Assembly: GCF_042683165.1 (NCBI RefSeq)
Contig: NZ_JBHUIZ010000003.1
Span: 992,001 to 1,056,000, forward strand
DNA from: Tigheibacillus halophilus
GTDB taxonomy: Bacteria > Bacillota > Bacilli > Bacillales > Amphibacillaceae
DNA length: 64,000 nucleotides
Direction: 5' to 3'
This document shows positions 43,445 to 52,710 of this stretch, piece by piece. The position numbers and the translations under genes are program-made. The notes below the pieces were generated by a model. It searched no databases and was not told where the DNA came from. It saw nothing but the letters and a program-made list of their open reading frames with translations. Position 1 is the stretch's first letter, and every line of letters starts with the position of its first letter.

Positions 43445-44050
43445 TTATTTATTTACTTTCACCATTGCCGGGCGAATTACTCTGTCTTTCAACAAGTAAC
43501 CTTTTTGTAACTCCTCAACAATGATGTTGGATTCGTAATTTTCGTCTTCAGCTTGCATGACAGCATGGTGCATGTTGGGGTCAAATTCTTTCCCAACCGT
43601 TTCGATTTCTGAGAGACCTTCATTTTTCAGTGCTTCGAGAAGCTGGCGGTACACCATGTTCATGCCTTCCATAAATCCTGCAGCCTCATTGGAAACTTGC
43701 GTTTTCAATGCTCTTTCGAAATTATCCATAACTGGGAGCAACGCTGTCACTAAATCCTGCGCTTTGTACTTTTGACTCGCTTGCTTTTCCTTTTGGGTAC
43801 GCTTTTTAAAATTATCGTACTCCGCCTGGATACGAGCAAGCTGATCAAATAATTTTTCTTTATCCTCACGAAGTTGCTCCATCTCTGTTTCAAGCTCTTG
43901 TTCTGTTGCGTTGAGCTCTGCGGCGTCACCACCATCTTGTTCAGATTCCGCATTTACGGATTCATTTTGGTTCTCCTGTGGCGTTTCCACACTTTCTTCC
44001 GTATTTTTTTTCATTTCTTCTTTTGTTTCTTCTTTTTCTAACTCTTCCAT
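43445..44050 (-). CDS. grpE: nucleotide exchange factor GrpE
   Basis: This 201-residue co-chaperone releases ADP from DnaK. The start MEELEKEETK is chosen because GGAGGTGG lies upstream; the frame extends 20 residues further without a site. A long acidic glutamate-rich N-terminus and coiled coil (about 5-110) precede the C-terminal beta-wing domain (about 140-200; GKEFDPNMHHAVM). It lies 49 bases after hrcA. Confidence 0.95.
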   Translation of the reverse strand: MEELEKEETKEEMKKNTEESVETPQENQNESVNAESEQDGGDAAELNATEQELETEMEQLREDKEKLFDQLARIQAEYDNFKKRTQKEKQASQKYKAQDLVTALLPVMDNFERALKTQVSNEAAGFMEGMNMVYRQLLEALKNEGLSEIETVGKEFDPNMHHAVMQAEDENYESNIIVEELQKGYLLKDRVIRPAMVKVNK

Positions 44051-44099
44051 GAATGCCACCTCCATCTCAGCCGATGGTAATATTTTTTTACTTGTTTTC

Positions 44100-45134
44100 T
44101 TATTGTCCATTGTTTTTATACCATAAATACAATGCCTCTGTCATTTCATTCGACAATGCATTCAACAGTGTAATCACTTTGCGATATTCCATTCTTGTAG
44201 GACCAAGCAATGCGATCGTACCCATTTGCCCTTCATTAATGTCGTATGTTGCAGTTATCAGGCTCAAATCCTTTATAGCCTCTAATTTATTTTCGTGGCC
44301 GATAGAAATTTTAATGCCCTGGGTAGTCTGCTTCAGCAGATTAGCAACCTCATCTTCATTCTCCATCATTGCATAGAAGGTCCGTATTTTTTCTAAATCC
44401 TTGAATTCCGGCTGCATTAACATATTCGCTTTCCCGCCAATGTACAGTCTAGCCGGTTGCTCGCTGAAAAAGACTGTTGACAGATAATGAAACGCCTCTT
44501 GATAATCATTCATATACATCTTCATCAAAGAAAAAATTTCATTCTGAAGGATGTCGTGAAGACGGGTAAGTGGGACACCTTTCAGCCGGTCATTCAGTAT
44601 GTTGATCATTTTTTCCAAATCGGAAGCATCCATTTCCGCAGGAATGGAAAATGATCGATGTTGGACATGTCCTGAATCAGTGACCAGTATTGCAACGGCT
44701 GTGTGCTGGGATAAAATCACTATTTGCAGCTGCTTCAATTTGGTTTCAACAATTTCCGGTCCCAGAATGATGGAAGTATAATTCGTCAGATGTGACAACA
44801 CCTCAGCGGCTTTTTGTACCACTTGTTCGACTTCGTAGAACCCGCCTTTCATAAACTGTTTCATGATGCTAAGGTTGTTTTTTTGCAAATTCGGCACAAT
44901 GATATGATCCACATAATAGCGGTATCCTTTTTCTGAAGGAATACGTCCGGAAGAAGTGTGTGTTTTTTCAAGAAACCCCATTTCTTCCAAATCGGCCATT
45001 TCATTGCGGATAGTTGCCGCACTAAAGTCAATGCTGTCTTTTTTTGAAATCGCTCTGGAGCCTACTGGATGCGCAGTCTCAATGAAATCATCAATAATCA
45101 CTTGCAGAATTAATAATTGTCTCTTCGTGAGCAC
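44100..45134 (-). CDS. hrcA: heat-inducible transcription repressor HrcA
   Basis: This 344-residue repressor binds CIRCE. The GTG start (VLTKRQLLIL) is preceded by GAGGTG 6 bases away. An N-terminal winged helix (about 1-85, with ISKKDSIDFSAATIRNEMAD) precedes a GAF-like domain. It is first in hrcA-grpE-dnaK-dnaJ and is autoregulated by the CIRCE element directly upstream. Confidence 0.97.
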   Translation of the reverse strand: MLTKRQLLILQVIIDDFIETAHPVGSRAISKKDSIDFSAATIRNEMADLEEMGFLEKTHTSSGRIPSEKGYRYYVDHIIVPNLQKNNLSIMKQFMKGGFYEVEQVVQKAAEVLSHLTNYTSIILGPEIVETKLKQLQIVILSQHTAVAILVTDSGHVQHRSFSIPAEMDASDLEKMINILNDRLKGVPLTRLHDILQNEIFSLMKMYMNDYQEAFHYLSTVFFSEQPARLYIGGKANMLMQPEFKDLEKIRTFYAMMENEDEVANLLKQTTQGIKISIGHENKLEAIKDLSLITATYDINEGQMGTIALLGPTRMEYRKVITLLNALSNEMTEALYLWYKNNGQ

Positions 45135-45148
45135 GATGATCACCTCTG

Positions 45149-45175
45149 TTAGCACTCCACTGCATCGAGTGCTAA
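45149..45175. promoter_or_regulatory. CIRCE operator of the hrcA operon
   Basis: TTAGCACTC, a 9-base spacer and GAGTGCTAA give an exact CIRCE inverted repeat. It ends 15 bases before the hrcA GTG, so bound HrcA covers the early transcribed region and the 5' side of the ribosome binding site. Confidence 0.97.
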
Positions 45176-45187
45176 TGCTAATAATAA

Positions 45188-45214
45188 ATTATCAAATCAG
45201 CATTTTTTTGTCAA
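45188..45214 (-). promoter_or_regulatory. promoter of the hrcA operon
   Basis: A consensus -35 TTGACA (45214-45209) overlaps the hemW stop codon. GATAAT (45193-45188) lies 15 bp on, a short spacer; other AT-rich -10 words occur just downstream. CIRCE follows directly. Confidence 0.6.
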
Positions 45215-46368
45215 TAAACACGCTCCAAATCTTCCATTCCCAGTAGAAATTGCTCGAAAACATCATTCCCAAATAACTTGCCTTCTTCGGTCAAACGGAG
45301 AAAATCGTCTTCCAGCTTGACCCACCCCTTGTTTTCAAGATATGCAACTTCCTCCTTGTATAAATCAAACATCGAAAAACCAAATTTGTTCGCAAATAGC
45401 TTTATATCAATTCCTGCAGTTTTGCGTAATCCTAGGAACATCTCTTCCTCCACTTGTTCTTTTTTCCCGATTTTATCGACTTTTAAAACAGGACGTCCGT
45501 CCAAATTCGCCTGTTTGATATAAGCCGGAAGCGGTTTGATATTGATGGTACGCTCACCGGGCAAATATCCGGATGCTCCAGCTCCAAAACCATAGTAAAA
45601 GTCATTATTCCAGTAAGTGAGATTATGTTTGCTTTCGAAACCTGGTTTTGCAAAATTGCTGATTTCGTATTGGGAAATACCATGAGCAGCCATTTTTTTT
45701 ATGAGTTCCCGATACATTTCCACTTCTTCTTCCTGTTCCGGACGGTGAAGCTGACCTTTTCGAAAACGGTTATAAAAAATTGTTTTTGGTTCGATCTGCA
45801 AGGCATATGCCGAGTAATGCGGGAGCTGAAAGGATATCGCCTCTTGCAACGTATCCGAAAAATGGCTGACCGTTTGTTTGGGCAAGGCGTAAATCATATC
45901 GATGCTGATATTTGAAAAACCATGTTTGCTTAAATTGTTTACCGTTGCATATACATCTTTGACTTGATGAGCCCTTCCCAATTCTTTCAGCATGGCATTG
46001 TCCAAAACCTGCACCCCAAGTGAGATCCTGTTCACTCCATACCCCTGCAGCAACTTTATTTTTTCTTCCGTTAAATCACCAGGATTTGCTTCCATTGAAA
46101 ATTCTTCACATGTATCCACCGCAAATTTAGAATGAATGGTTTCCATCAGTTTTCGCAGCTGCCCAACGGTCAGTGCAGATGGTGTGCCCCCTCCGATGAA
46201 TATTGTTTTCACACGGTTTTTGGAGTCAGATACAGCTGTAGCGATTTCGTTTTTCAAAGCTGCCAAATAGTCATCAGCCATTCTTTCATTGTAAAAGAAC
46301 TTTGTGAAGTCACAGTAGTGACAAATATGATGGCAAAAAGGTATATGAATATACACTGAAGGTATCAT
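45211..46368 (-). CDS. hemW: radical SAM haem chaperone HemW
   Basis: This 385-residue protein has the radical SAM cluster PFCHHICHYCDF (C-x3-C-x2-C) near residue 10, the GGGTPS motif near 60, and the HemN C-terminal domain (about 285-370). Such proteins are often annotated as coproporphyrinogen III oxidase HemN, but members of this HemW type bind and deliver haem. It follows lepA by about 80 bases, as in B. subtilis. Confidence 0.93.
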   Translation of the reverse strand: MIPSVYIHIPFCHHICHYCDFTKFFYNERMADDYLAALKNEIATAVSDSKNRVKTIFIGGGTPSALTVGQLRKLMETIHSKFAVDTCEEFSMEANPGDLTEEKIKLLQGYGVNRISLGVQVLDNAMLKELGRAHQVKDVYATVNNLSKHGFSNISIDMIYALPKQTVSHFSDTLQEAISFQLPHYSAYALQIEPKTIFYNRFRKGQLHRPEQEEEVEMYRELIKKMAAHGISQYEISNFAKPGFESKHNLTYWNNDFYYGFGAGASGYLPGERTINIKPLPAYIKQANLDGRPVLKVDKIGKKEQVEEEMFLGLRKTAGIDIKLFANKFGFSMFDLYKEEVAYLENKGWVKLEDDFLRLTEEGKLFGNDVFEQFLLGMEDLERVY

Positions 46369-46393
46369 GATAAAATCCCCTTAAAAAGAAATA

Positions 46394-46429
46394 CAGGTTA
46401 GCCCCTGCTCGATAGCCGACAGCTAACCC
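46394..46429 (-). terminator. terminator-like hairpin after lepA
   Basis: AGGGTTAGC and GCTAACCT pair around a 19-base loop on the minus strand, then TGTATTTCTTTT. It lies 22 bases after the lepA stop. Confidence 0.65.
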
Positions 46430-46450
46430 TGTTGCAACCAATAAGTCTGC

Positions 46451-48259
46451 TTATTCATCATCCATTTGCAGTACGGCCATGAAAGCCTCTTGCGGTACTT
46501 CAACCGAACCAACCATTTTCATACGTTTTTTACCTTCTTTTTGTTTTTCCAACAGCTTGCGTTTTCTGGAAATGTCTCCACCATAGCATTTGGCCAAAAC
46601 ATTTTTACGCATCGCCTTGATGGTTGATCTTGCCACAATCTTGTTGCCGATCGCGGCCTGTACCGGTACTTCAAACTGCTGTCGCGGTATTAGTTCTTTC
46701 AGCTTATCGACAATCTGTTTACCCCGCTCATAAGAAAAATCCCTGTGAACGATGAAGGACAAGGCGTCAATCGTCTCTCCATTCAGCAGGATATCCATCT
46801 TCACCAGCTTGGACGGACGGTAGCCGATCAATTCATAATCAAAAGAAGCATAGCCCTTCGTATGAGATTTCAACTGATCAAAAAAATCATACACGATTTC
46901 GGATAACGGGATATGATAAATGACATTCACACGGATATCATCCAGATAATCCATATTGATAAACTGACCGCGTTTTTTCTGAGATATCTCCATCACTGCC
47001 CCTACGTAATCATTTGGTACCATGATTGTTGCTTCCACATATGGCTCTCTGATTTCCAGAATCTGCTGCGGATCCGGCATCAAAGATGGATTATCTACAA
47101 GAATGGCGTCTCCATTCGTCTGTTCAACTTCATAAATCACACTTGGTGCAGTTGTGATGAGATCAATATTGAACTCTCGCTCAATACGTTCCTGAATGAT
47201 TTCCATATGCAGTAATCCCAAAAAACCGCAGCGAAAACCAAATCCTAAAGCCTGGGAGGTTTCAGCCTCATATTGCAGCGAAGAATCATTCAATTCCAAT
47301 CTTTCCAGTGCTTCTCGCAAATCATTGTATTTTTTGGCTTCTATCGGATACAGTCCGCAATAAACCATTGGATTCATTTTTCGATAACCAGGAAGCGGTG
47401 CTGCAGCCGGCTTACTGACAGAAGTTATCGTATCGCCGACATGTGTGTCGGATACGTTTTTAATAGAGGCAGTCAAGTACCCTACATCTCCTACATGAAG
47501 CATCTTCCTGGCATCTGGCTTAGGATTAAAGACCCCGACCTCATTGACTTCGAATTCCTTGCCCGTCGCCATCATTTTGATTTTGTCCCCGACTTTAACA
47601 GTTCCTTCCTTGATACATACATAGGCAATCACCCCTCTGTAGGGGTCATACAAAGAATCGAATATCAGTGCCTGTAACGGGTTTTCTTCATCACCAGCTG
47701 GTGGCGGGACGGCTTCCACGATCCTCTCCAATATTTCATCAATACCTATATTTGCTTTCGCAGATGCCAAAATGACATCATCCGGATCGATGCCGATGAC
47801 ATCTTCCAATTCTTTTGTTACTTTTTCCGGATCAGCATTAGGCAAATCGATTTTATTGATCACCGGGATGATTTCCAGTTCATTATCAAGTGCCAAATAA
47901 ACATTTGCCAAGGTTTGCGCTTCTATTCCCTGCGCGGCATCTACTACAAGAATGGCACCCTCACAAGCTGCAAGGCTTCTTGACACTTCATAGGTGAAAT
48001 CGACATGGCCGGGAGTGTCGATTAAGTGAAATATGTATTCTTCACCGTTTTTACTTGTGTAGTGGAGCTGGACAGCATTCAATTTGATCGTTATCCCACG
48101 TTCTCTTTCCAAATCCATCGCATCGAGGAATTGTTCTTTCATTTCCCGGTGTGTCAATGCTTTTGTGTTTTCCAGTATTCGATCGGCCAGGGTAGATTTA
48201 CCATGATCGATATGTGCTATTATTGAGAAATTCCGCACATTTGTTTGTTTTTTTGTCAT
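46451..48259 (-). CDS. lepA: elongation factor 4 (LepA)
   Basis: This 602-residue ribosomal GTPase has G1 AHIDHGKST near 15, G2 RGITI, G3 DTPGH near 80, G4 NKID near 133, EF-G-like domains II, III and V, and the LepA-specific C-terminal domain (about 490-602). It acts in translation initiation or back-translocation. It lies 168 bases downstream of yqxA, with a terminator between. Confidence 0.98.
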   Translation of the reverse strand: MTKKQTNVRNFSIIAHIDHGKSTLADRILENTKALTHREMKEQFLDAMDLERERGITIKLNAVQLHYTSKNGEEYIFHLIDTPGHVDFTYEVSRSLAACEGAILVVDAAQGIEAQTLANVYLALDNELEIIPVINKIDLPNADPEKVTKELEDVIGIDPDDVILASAKANIGIDEILERIVEAVPPPAGDEENPLQALIFDSLYDPYRGVIAYVCIKEGTVKVGDKIKMMATGKEFEVNEVGVFNPKPDARKMLHVGDVGYLTASIKNVSDTHVGDTITSVSKPAAAPLPGYRKMNPMVYCGLYPIEAKKYNDLREALERLELNDSSLQYEAETSQALGFGFRCGFLGLLHMEIIQERIEREFNIDLITTAPSVIYEVEQTNGDAILVDNPSLMPDPQQILEIREPYVEATIMVPNDYVGAVMEISQKKRGQFINMDYLDDIRVNVIYHIPLSEIVYDFFDQLKSHTKGYASFDYELIGYRPSKLVKMDILLNGETIDALSFIVHRDFSYERGKQIVDKLKELIPRQQFEVPVQAAIGNKIVARSTIKAMRKNVLAKCYGGDISRKRKLLEKQKEGKKRMKMVGSVEVPQEAFMAVLQMDDE

Positions 48260-48382
48260 CTATGTTTTCCACTCCTACATATCGCAGCTTCAAAATTCAC
48301 ATTTGCCGTCATTCATTCCTGAGTTTGATTTACAGCCGTTAACTAGCATTGATTATAGCAATTGGCCAACAGACTTTCAATA

Positions 48383-48422
48383 AGAAAAGCACAAGTGCTG
48401 ATTGAAATAGGCACCCGTGCTT
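48383..48422 (-). terminator. terminator after yqxA
   Basis: AAGCACGGGTGC and GCACTTGTGCTT pair on the minus strand around a 12-base loop, followed by TTCTTATT. It ends the gpr-spoIIP-yqxA group. Confidence 0.75.
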
Positions 48423-48427
48423 ATATC

Positions 48428-48775
48428 TCAAAAAAATGCTTTTGCTATTTGATACAAAATGGAAGCAAGCATTTCAAAAATGTGCTGTACTCCGGAGCCC
48501 AGCAGCGATGCTGTCTTTTGCATCATGGAAGGTGATTCTTCCATGTCCACAATATCTCTTGCTGCGTCTGCTGTTTCCACCTTGTAAGTTTGTCTATCTT
48601 TATTTCGGTCAGAATTACTATTTTGTTCACTTATTAATACATCATTATCTATCATTTGATTTGAATCAGTAGCTGGGTGGTTGCGGTCGATCCCAAACAC
48701 GGCGCCAGCCAGAAAAAAAACAACGAATAGCAGCAGTATGATAAAATAACGCACGCTGTTCAGCCCCCTTGTCAT
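48428..48775 (-). CDS. yqxA: YqxA family membrane protein (DUF3679)
   Basis: This 115-residue protein has one N-terminal membrane helix (about 9-28), a polar extracytoplasmic middle and an amphipathic C-terminal helix. It matches the yqxA gene found between spoIIP and lepA in B. subtilis. The ATG overlaps the spoIIP stop as ATGA, suggesting translational coupling. A GTG seven codons on, preceded by GGGGG, is an alternative start. Function is unknown. Confidence 0.8.
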   Translation of the reverse strand: MTRGLNSVRYFIILLLFVVFFLAGAVFGIDRNHPATDSNQMIDNDVLISEQNSNSDRNKDRQTYKVETADAARDIVDMEESPSMMQKTASLLGSGVQHIFEMLASILYQIAKAFF

Positions 48776-49938
48776 TTATTGACTTTTTCAGCATCCCAAT
48801 AGTACTCACTGAATACATCTGCTAAAGCATCTGCAGTATGGTACACTTCCTCTAGTTTGTTATCAATTCCTCCAACCTCAAGTAAAATGGAATTGTTGGA
48901 TAAATCCTGGTTGAAGACCCCATTTGTGCCCTTCCCTTTTTTTGTTAATACCCCTCTGCTTAGACCAGGATATTTCTTCTCCAAAAGGTAATGAAATTTT
49001 GTAGCAAAAGCGAGATTTTTCTCATAGGATGCGTATTCTTCTCCTATGACAATCATCACTCTTCCATACGTTTTTCCGTTTATTGTTTTCGTTGTATTTT
49101 CCCTTCTGCCCGTATCCCGATGGATATCGAATACATACTGGATATCTTTGTTGTTCGCAAAAGCATCTTGTACAACTTCACGTGAAGCTTGGTATGATTG
49201 AGCATATTGCCAGCCTTTTTTGTTAAGTATCCCCATAATATCCGCATCGCTTATTTCAGTACCGATTCCCTCAGCCTTTAAACCTTGTGAAAAACGTTTG
49301 CTGATTTTAGTAACGTTCACCTTATTATCGTAAGCCTGGTCCGGATTCGTCACGCCTGGCAAATTTGGCAAAAAAGACTCCGTATTATGTGTATTGTAAA
49401 CATAAACGACTTTCTTATTTCCCGTACTAGGGGCATTTTTCTCCTCATTTTCTCCCTCTTTTTCCACCTGCTTTTCTTTTTCATTCACTATCGCATCGCG
49501 ATCTTTCGAAACCTCCTCAAGGGGCGGGGACGATTCAATAGGCAGATTCGTATAATCCGTCCCTTCCCCAGCAATTAAAATGTTGTTATCAAAAATCGCG
49601 AACCCTGGAAGTTCATTCCCAAGCAGGCTTCTGGGATCATTGGGTTTTATACTCGTCGCCAGATGCAATACTGTTGCAGTTACTTTCGGCATGTGGTGGT
49701 CATCGGGATATGCCTGCTTGAATGCTTTATTTTCCATACCGAGCAAATATAAAAAAGTAGGGCTCTCTATTTTTTTGGTCCATTCAGATATCGCTTGAGA
49801 TGAAAAACGGTAAGCAGGCGATATAGTAGTCAGAAGTCCGATCAAAACGAACAGAACGACCATGCAAAGAAAATAAAAACCGCTTCTTTTCATCACTTTT
49901 GGGATTCGTATCTGTATATTCATTTTTTTTCGTTTCAT
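48772..49938 (-). CDS. spoIIP: stage II sporulation protein P
   Basis: This 388-residue membrane-anchored cell-wall hydrolase has a helix at about 18-40, a linker rich in Glu and Lys (about 140-170) and the catalytic domain (about 175-385) with YNTHNTESFLP, DIHRDTGRR and LEVGGIDN motifs. It works with SpoIID and SpoIIM to thin septal peptidoglycan during forespore engulfment. GAGGTGG precedes the start. It lies downstream of gpr, but a hairpin separates them. Confidence 0.95.
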   Translation of the reverse strand: MKRKKMNIQIRIPKVMKRSGFYFLCMVVLFVLIGLLTTISPAYRFSSQAISEWTKKIESPTFLYLLGMENKAFKQAYPDDHHMPKVTATVLHLATSIKPNDPRSLLGNELPGFAIFDNNILIAGEGTDYTNLPIESSPPLEEVSKDRDAIVNEKEKQVEKEGENEEKNAPSTGNKKVVYVYNTHNTESFLPNLPGVTNPDQAYDNKVNVTKISKRFSQGLKAEGIGTEISDADIMGILNKKGWQYAQSYQASREVVQDAFANNKDIQYVFDIHRDTGRRENTTKTINGKTYGRVMIVIGEEYASYEKNLAFATKFHYLLEKKYPGLSRGVLTKKGKGTNGVFNQDLSNNSILLEVGGIDNKLEEVYHTADALADVFSEYYWDAEKVNK

Positions 49939-50030
49939 GGTCCACCTCTTTTAAATTTCGTCCATATTCAAATCTATGAAAGTGACAAGTTAGATAGAAC
50001 CATGATTTGCTAGATTTCCCAGCTGGCATG

Positions 50031-50062
50031 AAAAAACATGTCCCGGCTGTGCCAGAACATGT
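50031..50062 (-). terminator. terminator after gpr
   Basis: ACATGTTCTGGC and GCCGGGACATGT pair around ACA on the minus strand with two G-U pairs and are followed by TTTTTTCATG. It begins 6 bases after the gpr stop. Confidence 0.8.
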
Positions 50063-50067
50063 CGTGT

Positions 50068-51165
50068 TCATCTTGTATAGAATGAAAAGTTATCCACATC
50101 TACCTTCTCGTGCATTGCGGCGTTAATCCCCGACGCTATTAAATGAGCCATGTCTATCATGAATCCATCCACTTCTTTTGGTGTAACCATCATATTTTGT
50201 CCTATTGGGGTCAACACATCTGATATCAAGGCGCGCTTTTCTTCGTTTGATAAGTTCCCCACCAACCCAAGAAATGTTTTCCGTTGTTCTTCATCTGGCA
50301 AATCATCTTGTGTGAATTTTTTGCTGCCAAAAGAGAAATTCCCTGGTGTCAACGCCTTAGAGGGACGACTGTTTTCTTTCCACTCCCTGCCAAAATGTTT
50401 AAGCAGAAAATCGATTGTATCGCTTGCAATCGTAACAGCATCAACCACAGTTGGAACCCCTATAGCGAAAGTTGGAATCCCCAGCGTTGCTTTGCTCAAT
50501 TCCTTGCGTTTATTTCCGACCCCGGACCCAGGATGAATACCGGTATCAGATATCTGGATGGTCTCGTTAATACGTTCTACTGATCTGGAAGCCAGTGCAT
50601 CTACAGCAATAATAAAATCCGGCTTATATTGTTCGACAATACCGAAGATGATATCGCTGGTTTCTATTCCAGTAACCCCCATCACGCCGGGCGACACAGC
50701 TCCTACTGGCCGATATCCGTCTGCAACAGTTTCATGCTCCAATTTGAATAAATGGCTTGTAACCAGAATCTTTTCAGTTGTCATTGGCCCCAGCGCATCC
50801 GGAGTTACATTCCAGTTGCCCAAACCGACAATTAATCCGACCGCATCGTGGGTGATTCCACTTTTTTGCAACAGCACCTCCAATTCTTCCGCGAGGACTT
50901 TTGCAGCGTTTTCCTGTGCTTTTGTGTCCTGACGCTTGACACCGTCTGCATATATTGTCACGTATGTACCTGGTTTTTTGCCGATCAATTCGCCTCCCGC
51001 TTCATCAATAACAACATCCGTGATTTTAATGCCATTGTTAACTCTTTCTTTTGATAGCACACCTTTTATTTTTTGTTCTTGCTGTTTTTCTTTTTCAACA
51101 TACATATCCTTGGCTTCGACAGCCAAATCTGTTCTGACCTGGCGTGGCATTTCCTGATTGTGCAT
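50068..51165 (-). CDS. gpr: germination protease Gpr
   Basis: This 365-residue forespore protease degrades small acid-soluble spore proteins on germination. It is made as a zymogen; the segment around QVRTDLAVEAKD near residue 10 is the propeptide boundary region in the family. Conserved DEAGGELIGKKPGTYVTIYAD (about 54-74) and DALASRSVERIN near 190 match atypical aspartate protease Gpr. It is divergent from rpsT. Confidence 0.96.
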   Translation of the reverse strand: MHNQEMPRQVRTDLAVEAKDMYVEKEKQQEQKIKGVLSKERVNNGIKITDVVIDEAGGELIGKKPGTYVTIYADGVKRQDTKAQENAAKVLAEELEVLLQKSGITHDAVGLIVGLGNWNVTPDALGPMTTEKILVTSHLFKLEHETVADGYRPVGAVSPGVMGVTGIETSDIIFGIVEQYKPDFIIAVDALASRSVERINETIQISDTGIHPGSGVGNKRKELSKATLGIPTFAIGVPTVVDAVTIASDTIDFLLKHFGREWKENSRPSKALTPGNFSFGSKKFTQDDLPDEEQRKTFLGLVGNLSNEEKRALISDVLTPIGQNMMVTPKEVDGFMIDMAHLIASGINAAMHEKVDVDNFSFYTR

Positions 51166-51210
51166 GAATTAATACACATCCCTTCACTTTCTTGAGGTAA
51201 TTCTTTTGTT

Positions 51211-51240
51211 TAGGCTTTGCCATTTACCTTCAATTCATGC
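51211..51240 (-). promoter_or_regulatory. candidate sigma-F/G promoter of gpr
   Basis: On the minus strand GCATG (51240-51236) fits the sigma-G -35, and AAGCCTA (51217-51211) lies about 18 bases on as a weak match to CATnnTA. gpr is a sigma-G gene in B. subtilis. Confidence 0.35.
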
Positions 51241-51269
51241 AAAAACATTGCTTATATGATTTATTTATA

Positions 51270-51298
51270 TTGAAAACAGCAAAAACCTTTGATAAAAT
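51270..51298 (+). promoter_or_regulatory. promoter of rpsT
   Basis: TTGAAA (51270-51275), a 17 bp spacer and TAAAAT (51293-51298) lie about 50 bases upstream of the rpsT start. Confidence 0.75.
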
Positions 51299-51350
51299 AT
51301 CATTTGTCCATATTGTGATGTAAACGATGTGTACTTCGGGAGGTGAAATA

Positions 51351-51617
51351 ATGGCTAATATCAAATCTGCTAAAAAACGTGTTGATATAAACAACAAAAA
51401 ACGTGCCTTGAATCAATCTGCAAAATCTGAAGTACGTTCTGAAATCAAACATGTCGATAAGCTGGTAGAAGCAAAAGACGCAGAACAAGCAAAAGCAGCT
51501 TTGCTTACTGCAACTAAAAAAATCGATAAAGCTGTACAAAAAGGCATTATGCATAAAAATACTGCGAACAGACAAAAATCTCGTCTTTCTAAAAAGGTTA
51601 ACAACCTTGGTGCATAA
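51351..51617 (+). CDS. rpsT: 30S ribosomal protein S20
   Basis: This 88-residue basic protein starts at MANIKSAKKR with GGGAGGTG 7 bases upstream. The sequence is lysine/alanine-rich and helical, ending KSRLSKKVNNLGA, typical of S20. It is monocistronic with its own promoter and a strong terminator, divergent from gpr and convergent with holA. Confidence 0.98.
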   Translation: MANIKSAKKRVDINNKKRALNQSAKSEVRSEIKHVDKLVEAKDAEQAKAALLTATKKIDKAVQKGIMHKNTANRQKSRLSKKVNNLGA

Positions 51618-51624
51618 CCTGATT

Positions 51625-51672
51625 AAAAAAGACCCCGACGTGGAACTTCAAGCGCGTCCGGGTCTTTTTTAA
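51625..51672. terminator. bidirectional terminator between rpsT and holA
   Basis: AAAAAAGACCC and GGGTCTTTTTT with inner CGACG/CGTCC pairing form a hairpin with T runs on both strands. Confidence 0.9.
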
Positions 51673-51693
51673 TATGTTTTTCGAAAAATCTTC

Positions 51694-52710
51694 TTACGAG
51701 GCGGTGATCAAATCATGAACCAGTAATTCAAACGCTATATTTTTCTCCATTTTCCCCTGCTTCATATCACTGTCAGCATTTGCCAATTTATCCATAATAA
51801 AATGCAGCTTGTTCAGTGTAAACTGCTTCTCCCTGTTCCAAGCCATTTTGATGACATAAGGGTGAGCCCCGATCGTTTTTTGAATTTGACTTTGTCCATA
51901 ACCTTTTTCTTTCAACAGTTTCACCCTGAAAATCATGCGAAATTGGAAGGCGAGCAAGCCGATCATGGCAATTGGTTCCTCTTTTGTTTTTTCCAAATCC
52001 TTCACAATAGCAATTGCCTTATACAAGTCGTGATCCATCACGGCATCAACCATTCTTAGGGATGTACTCGCAACTGAATGGGAGATAAGTCTTTCTGCAA
52101 TCTCCTTTGTGATTACCCCCTCTTCTCCTGCATAAAGTGCTAATTTATTCATTTCACTTTCCATGAGCTGGAGGTTCGTAGACAATTCCTCTTCCAGGAT
52201 CTGCATCGCTGATGAATCAATCATGATTTTCATTTGCTGGGCAATCGTCTTGATCCATTTGTCCAGTTCATACGGTTTGACCTGATTACATTCGACCACC
52301 GTCGCAGCCTTTTTCAGAAGCTTTGCTATTTTTTTACGTTGATCTATCTTTTCATAATCTCCAATAAAAACCAGTGTCGAGTAATCGGCAGGAGAGGAAA
52401 TATATTCCTGAAGTGTATCCAGCTTATGTTCAAAAGGTAATTTGTCCGGGTTCGCTTTTAGAAATACCGGATTGCTTGCAATAATTAGTTTGTCACCGCC
52501 AAAAAAAGGATATGTCTGTGCATCAGCAATTACTTCCTGCACAGGCACTTCCTGAAGATCATATGTAATGAAATTTTCTGGATCCGTAACCACGCTCTGA
52601 TAAAAGCCTTCCTTCAGCTTTTGGATAAAATAGGGTTCCGTTCCATATAATAAACAGACACGCGGAACTTGTTTTTTTTTCAATTGCTGCACCAGTTCCA
52701 TATAATTCAT
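51694..52710 (-). CDS. holA: DNA polymerase III delta subunit
   Basis: This 338-residue clamp-loader subunit opens the beta clamp. The N-terminal domain (VCLLYGTEPYFIQKL near 18) and the C-terminal helical collar (about 215-335) are typical of HolA (YqeN). GGGGAG precedes the ATG. It has its own promoter and is separated from comEC by the divergently placed yqzM. Confidence 0.95.
   Translation of the reverse strand: MNYMELVQQLKKKQVPRVCLLYGTEPYFIQKLKEGFYQSVVTDPENFITYDLQEVPVQEVIADAQTYPFFGGDKLIIASNPVFLKANPDKLPFEHKLDTLQEYISSPADYSTLVFIGDYEKIDQRKKIAKLLKKAATVVECNQVKPYELDKWIKTIAQQMKIMIDSSAMQILEEELSTNLQLMESEMNKLALYAGEEGVITKEIAERLISHSVASTSLRMVDAVMDHDLYKAIAIVKDLEKTKEEPIAMIGLLAFQFRMIFRVKLLKEKGYGQSQIQKTIGAHPYVIKMAWNREKQFTLNKLHFIMDKLANADSDMKQGKMEKNIAFELLVHDLITAS

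Noticed and set aside
43911..44376. Plus-strand frames opposite grpE and hrcA
   Set aside because: They are shadows of conserved heat-shock genes; serine/phenylalanine-rich and without starts.
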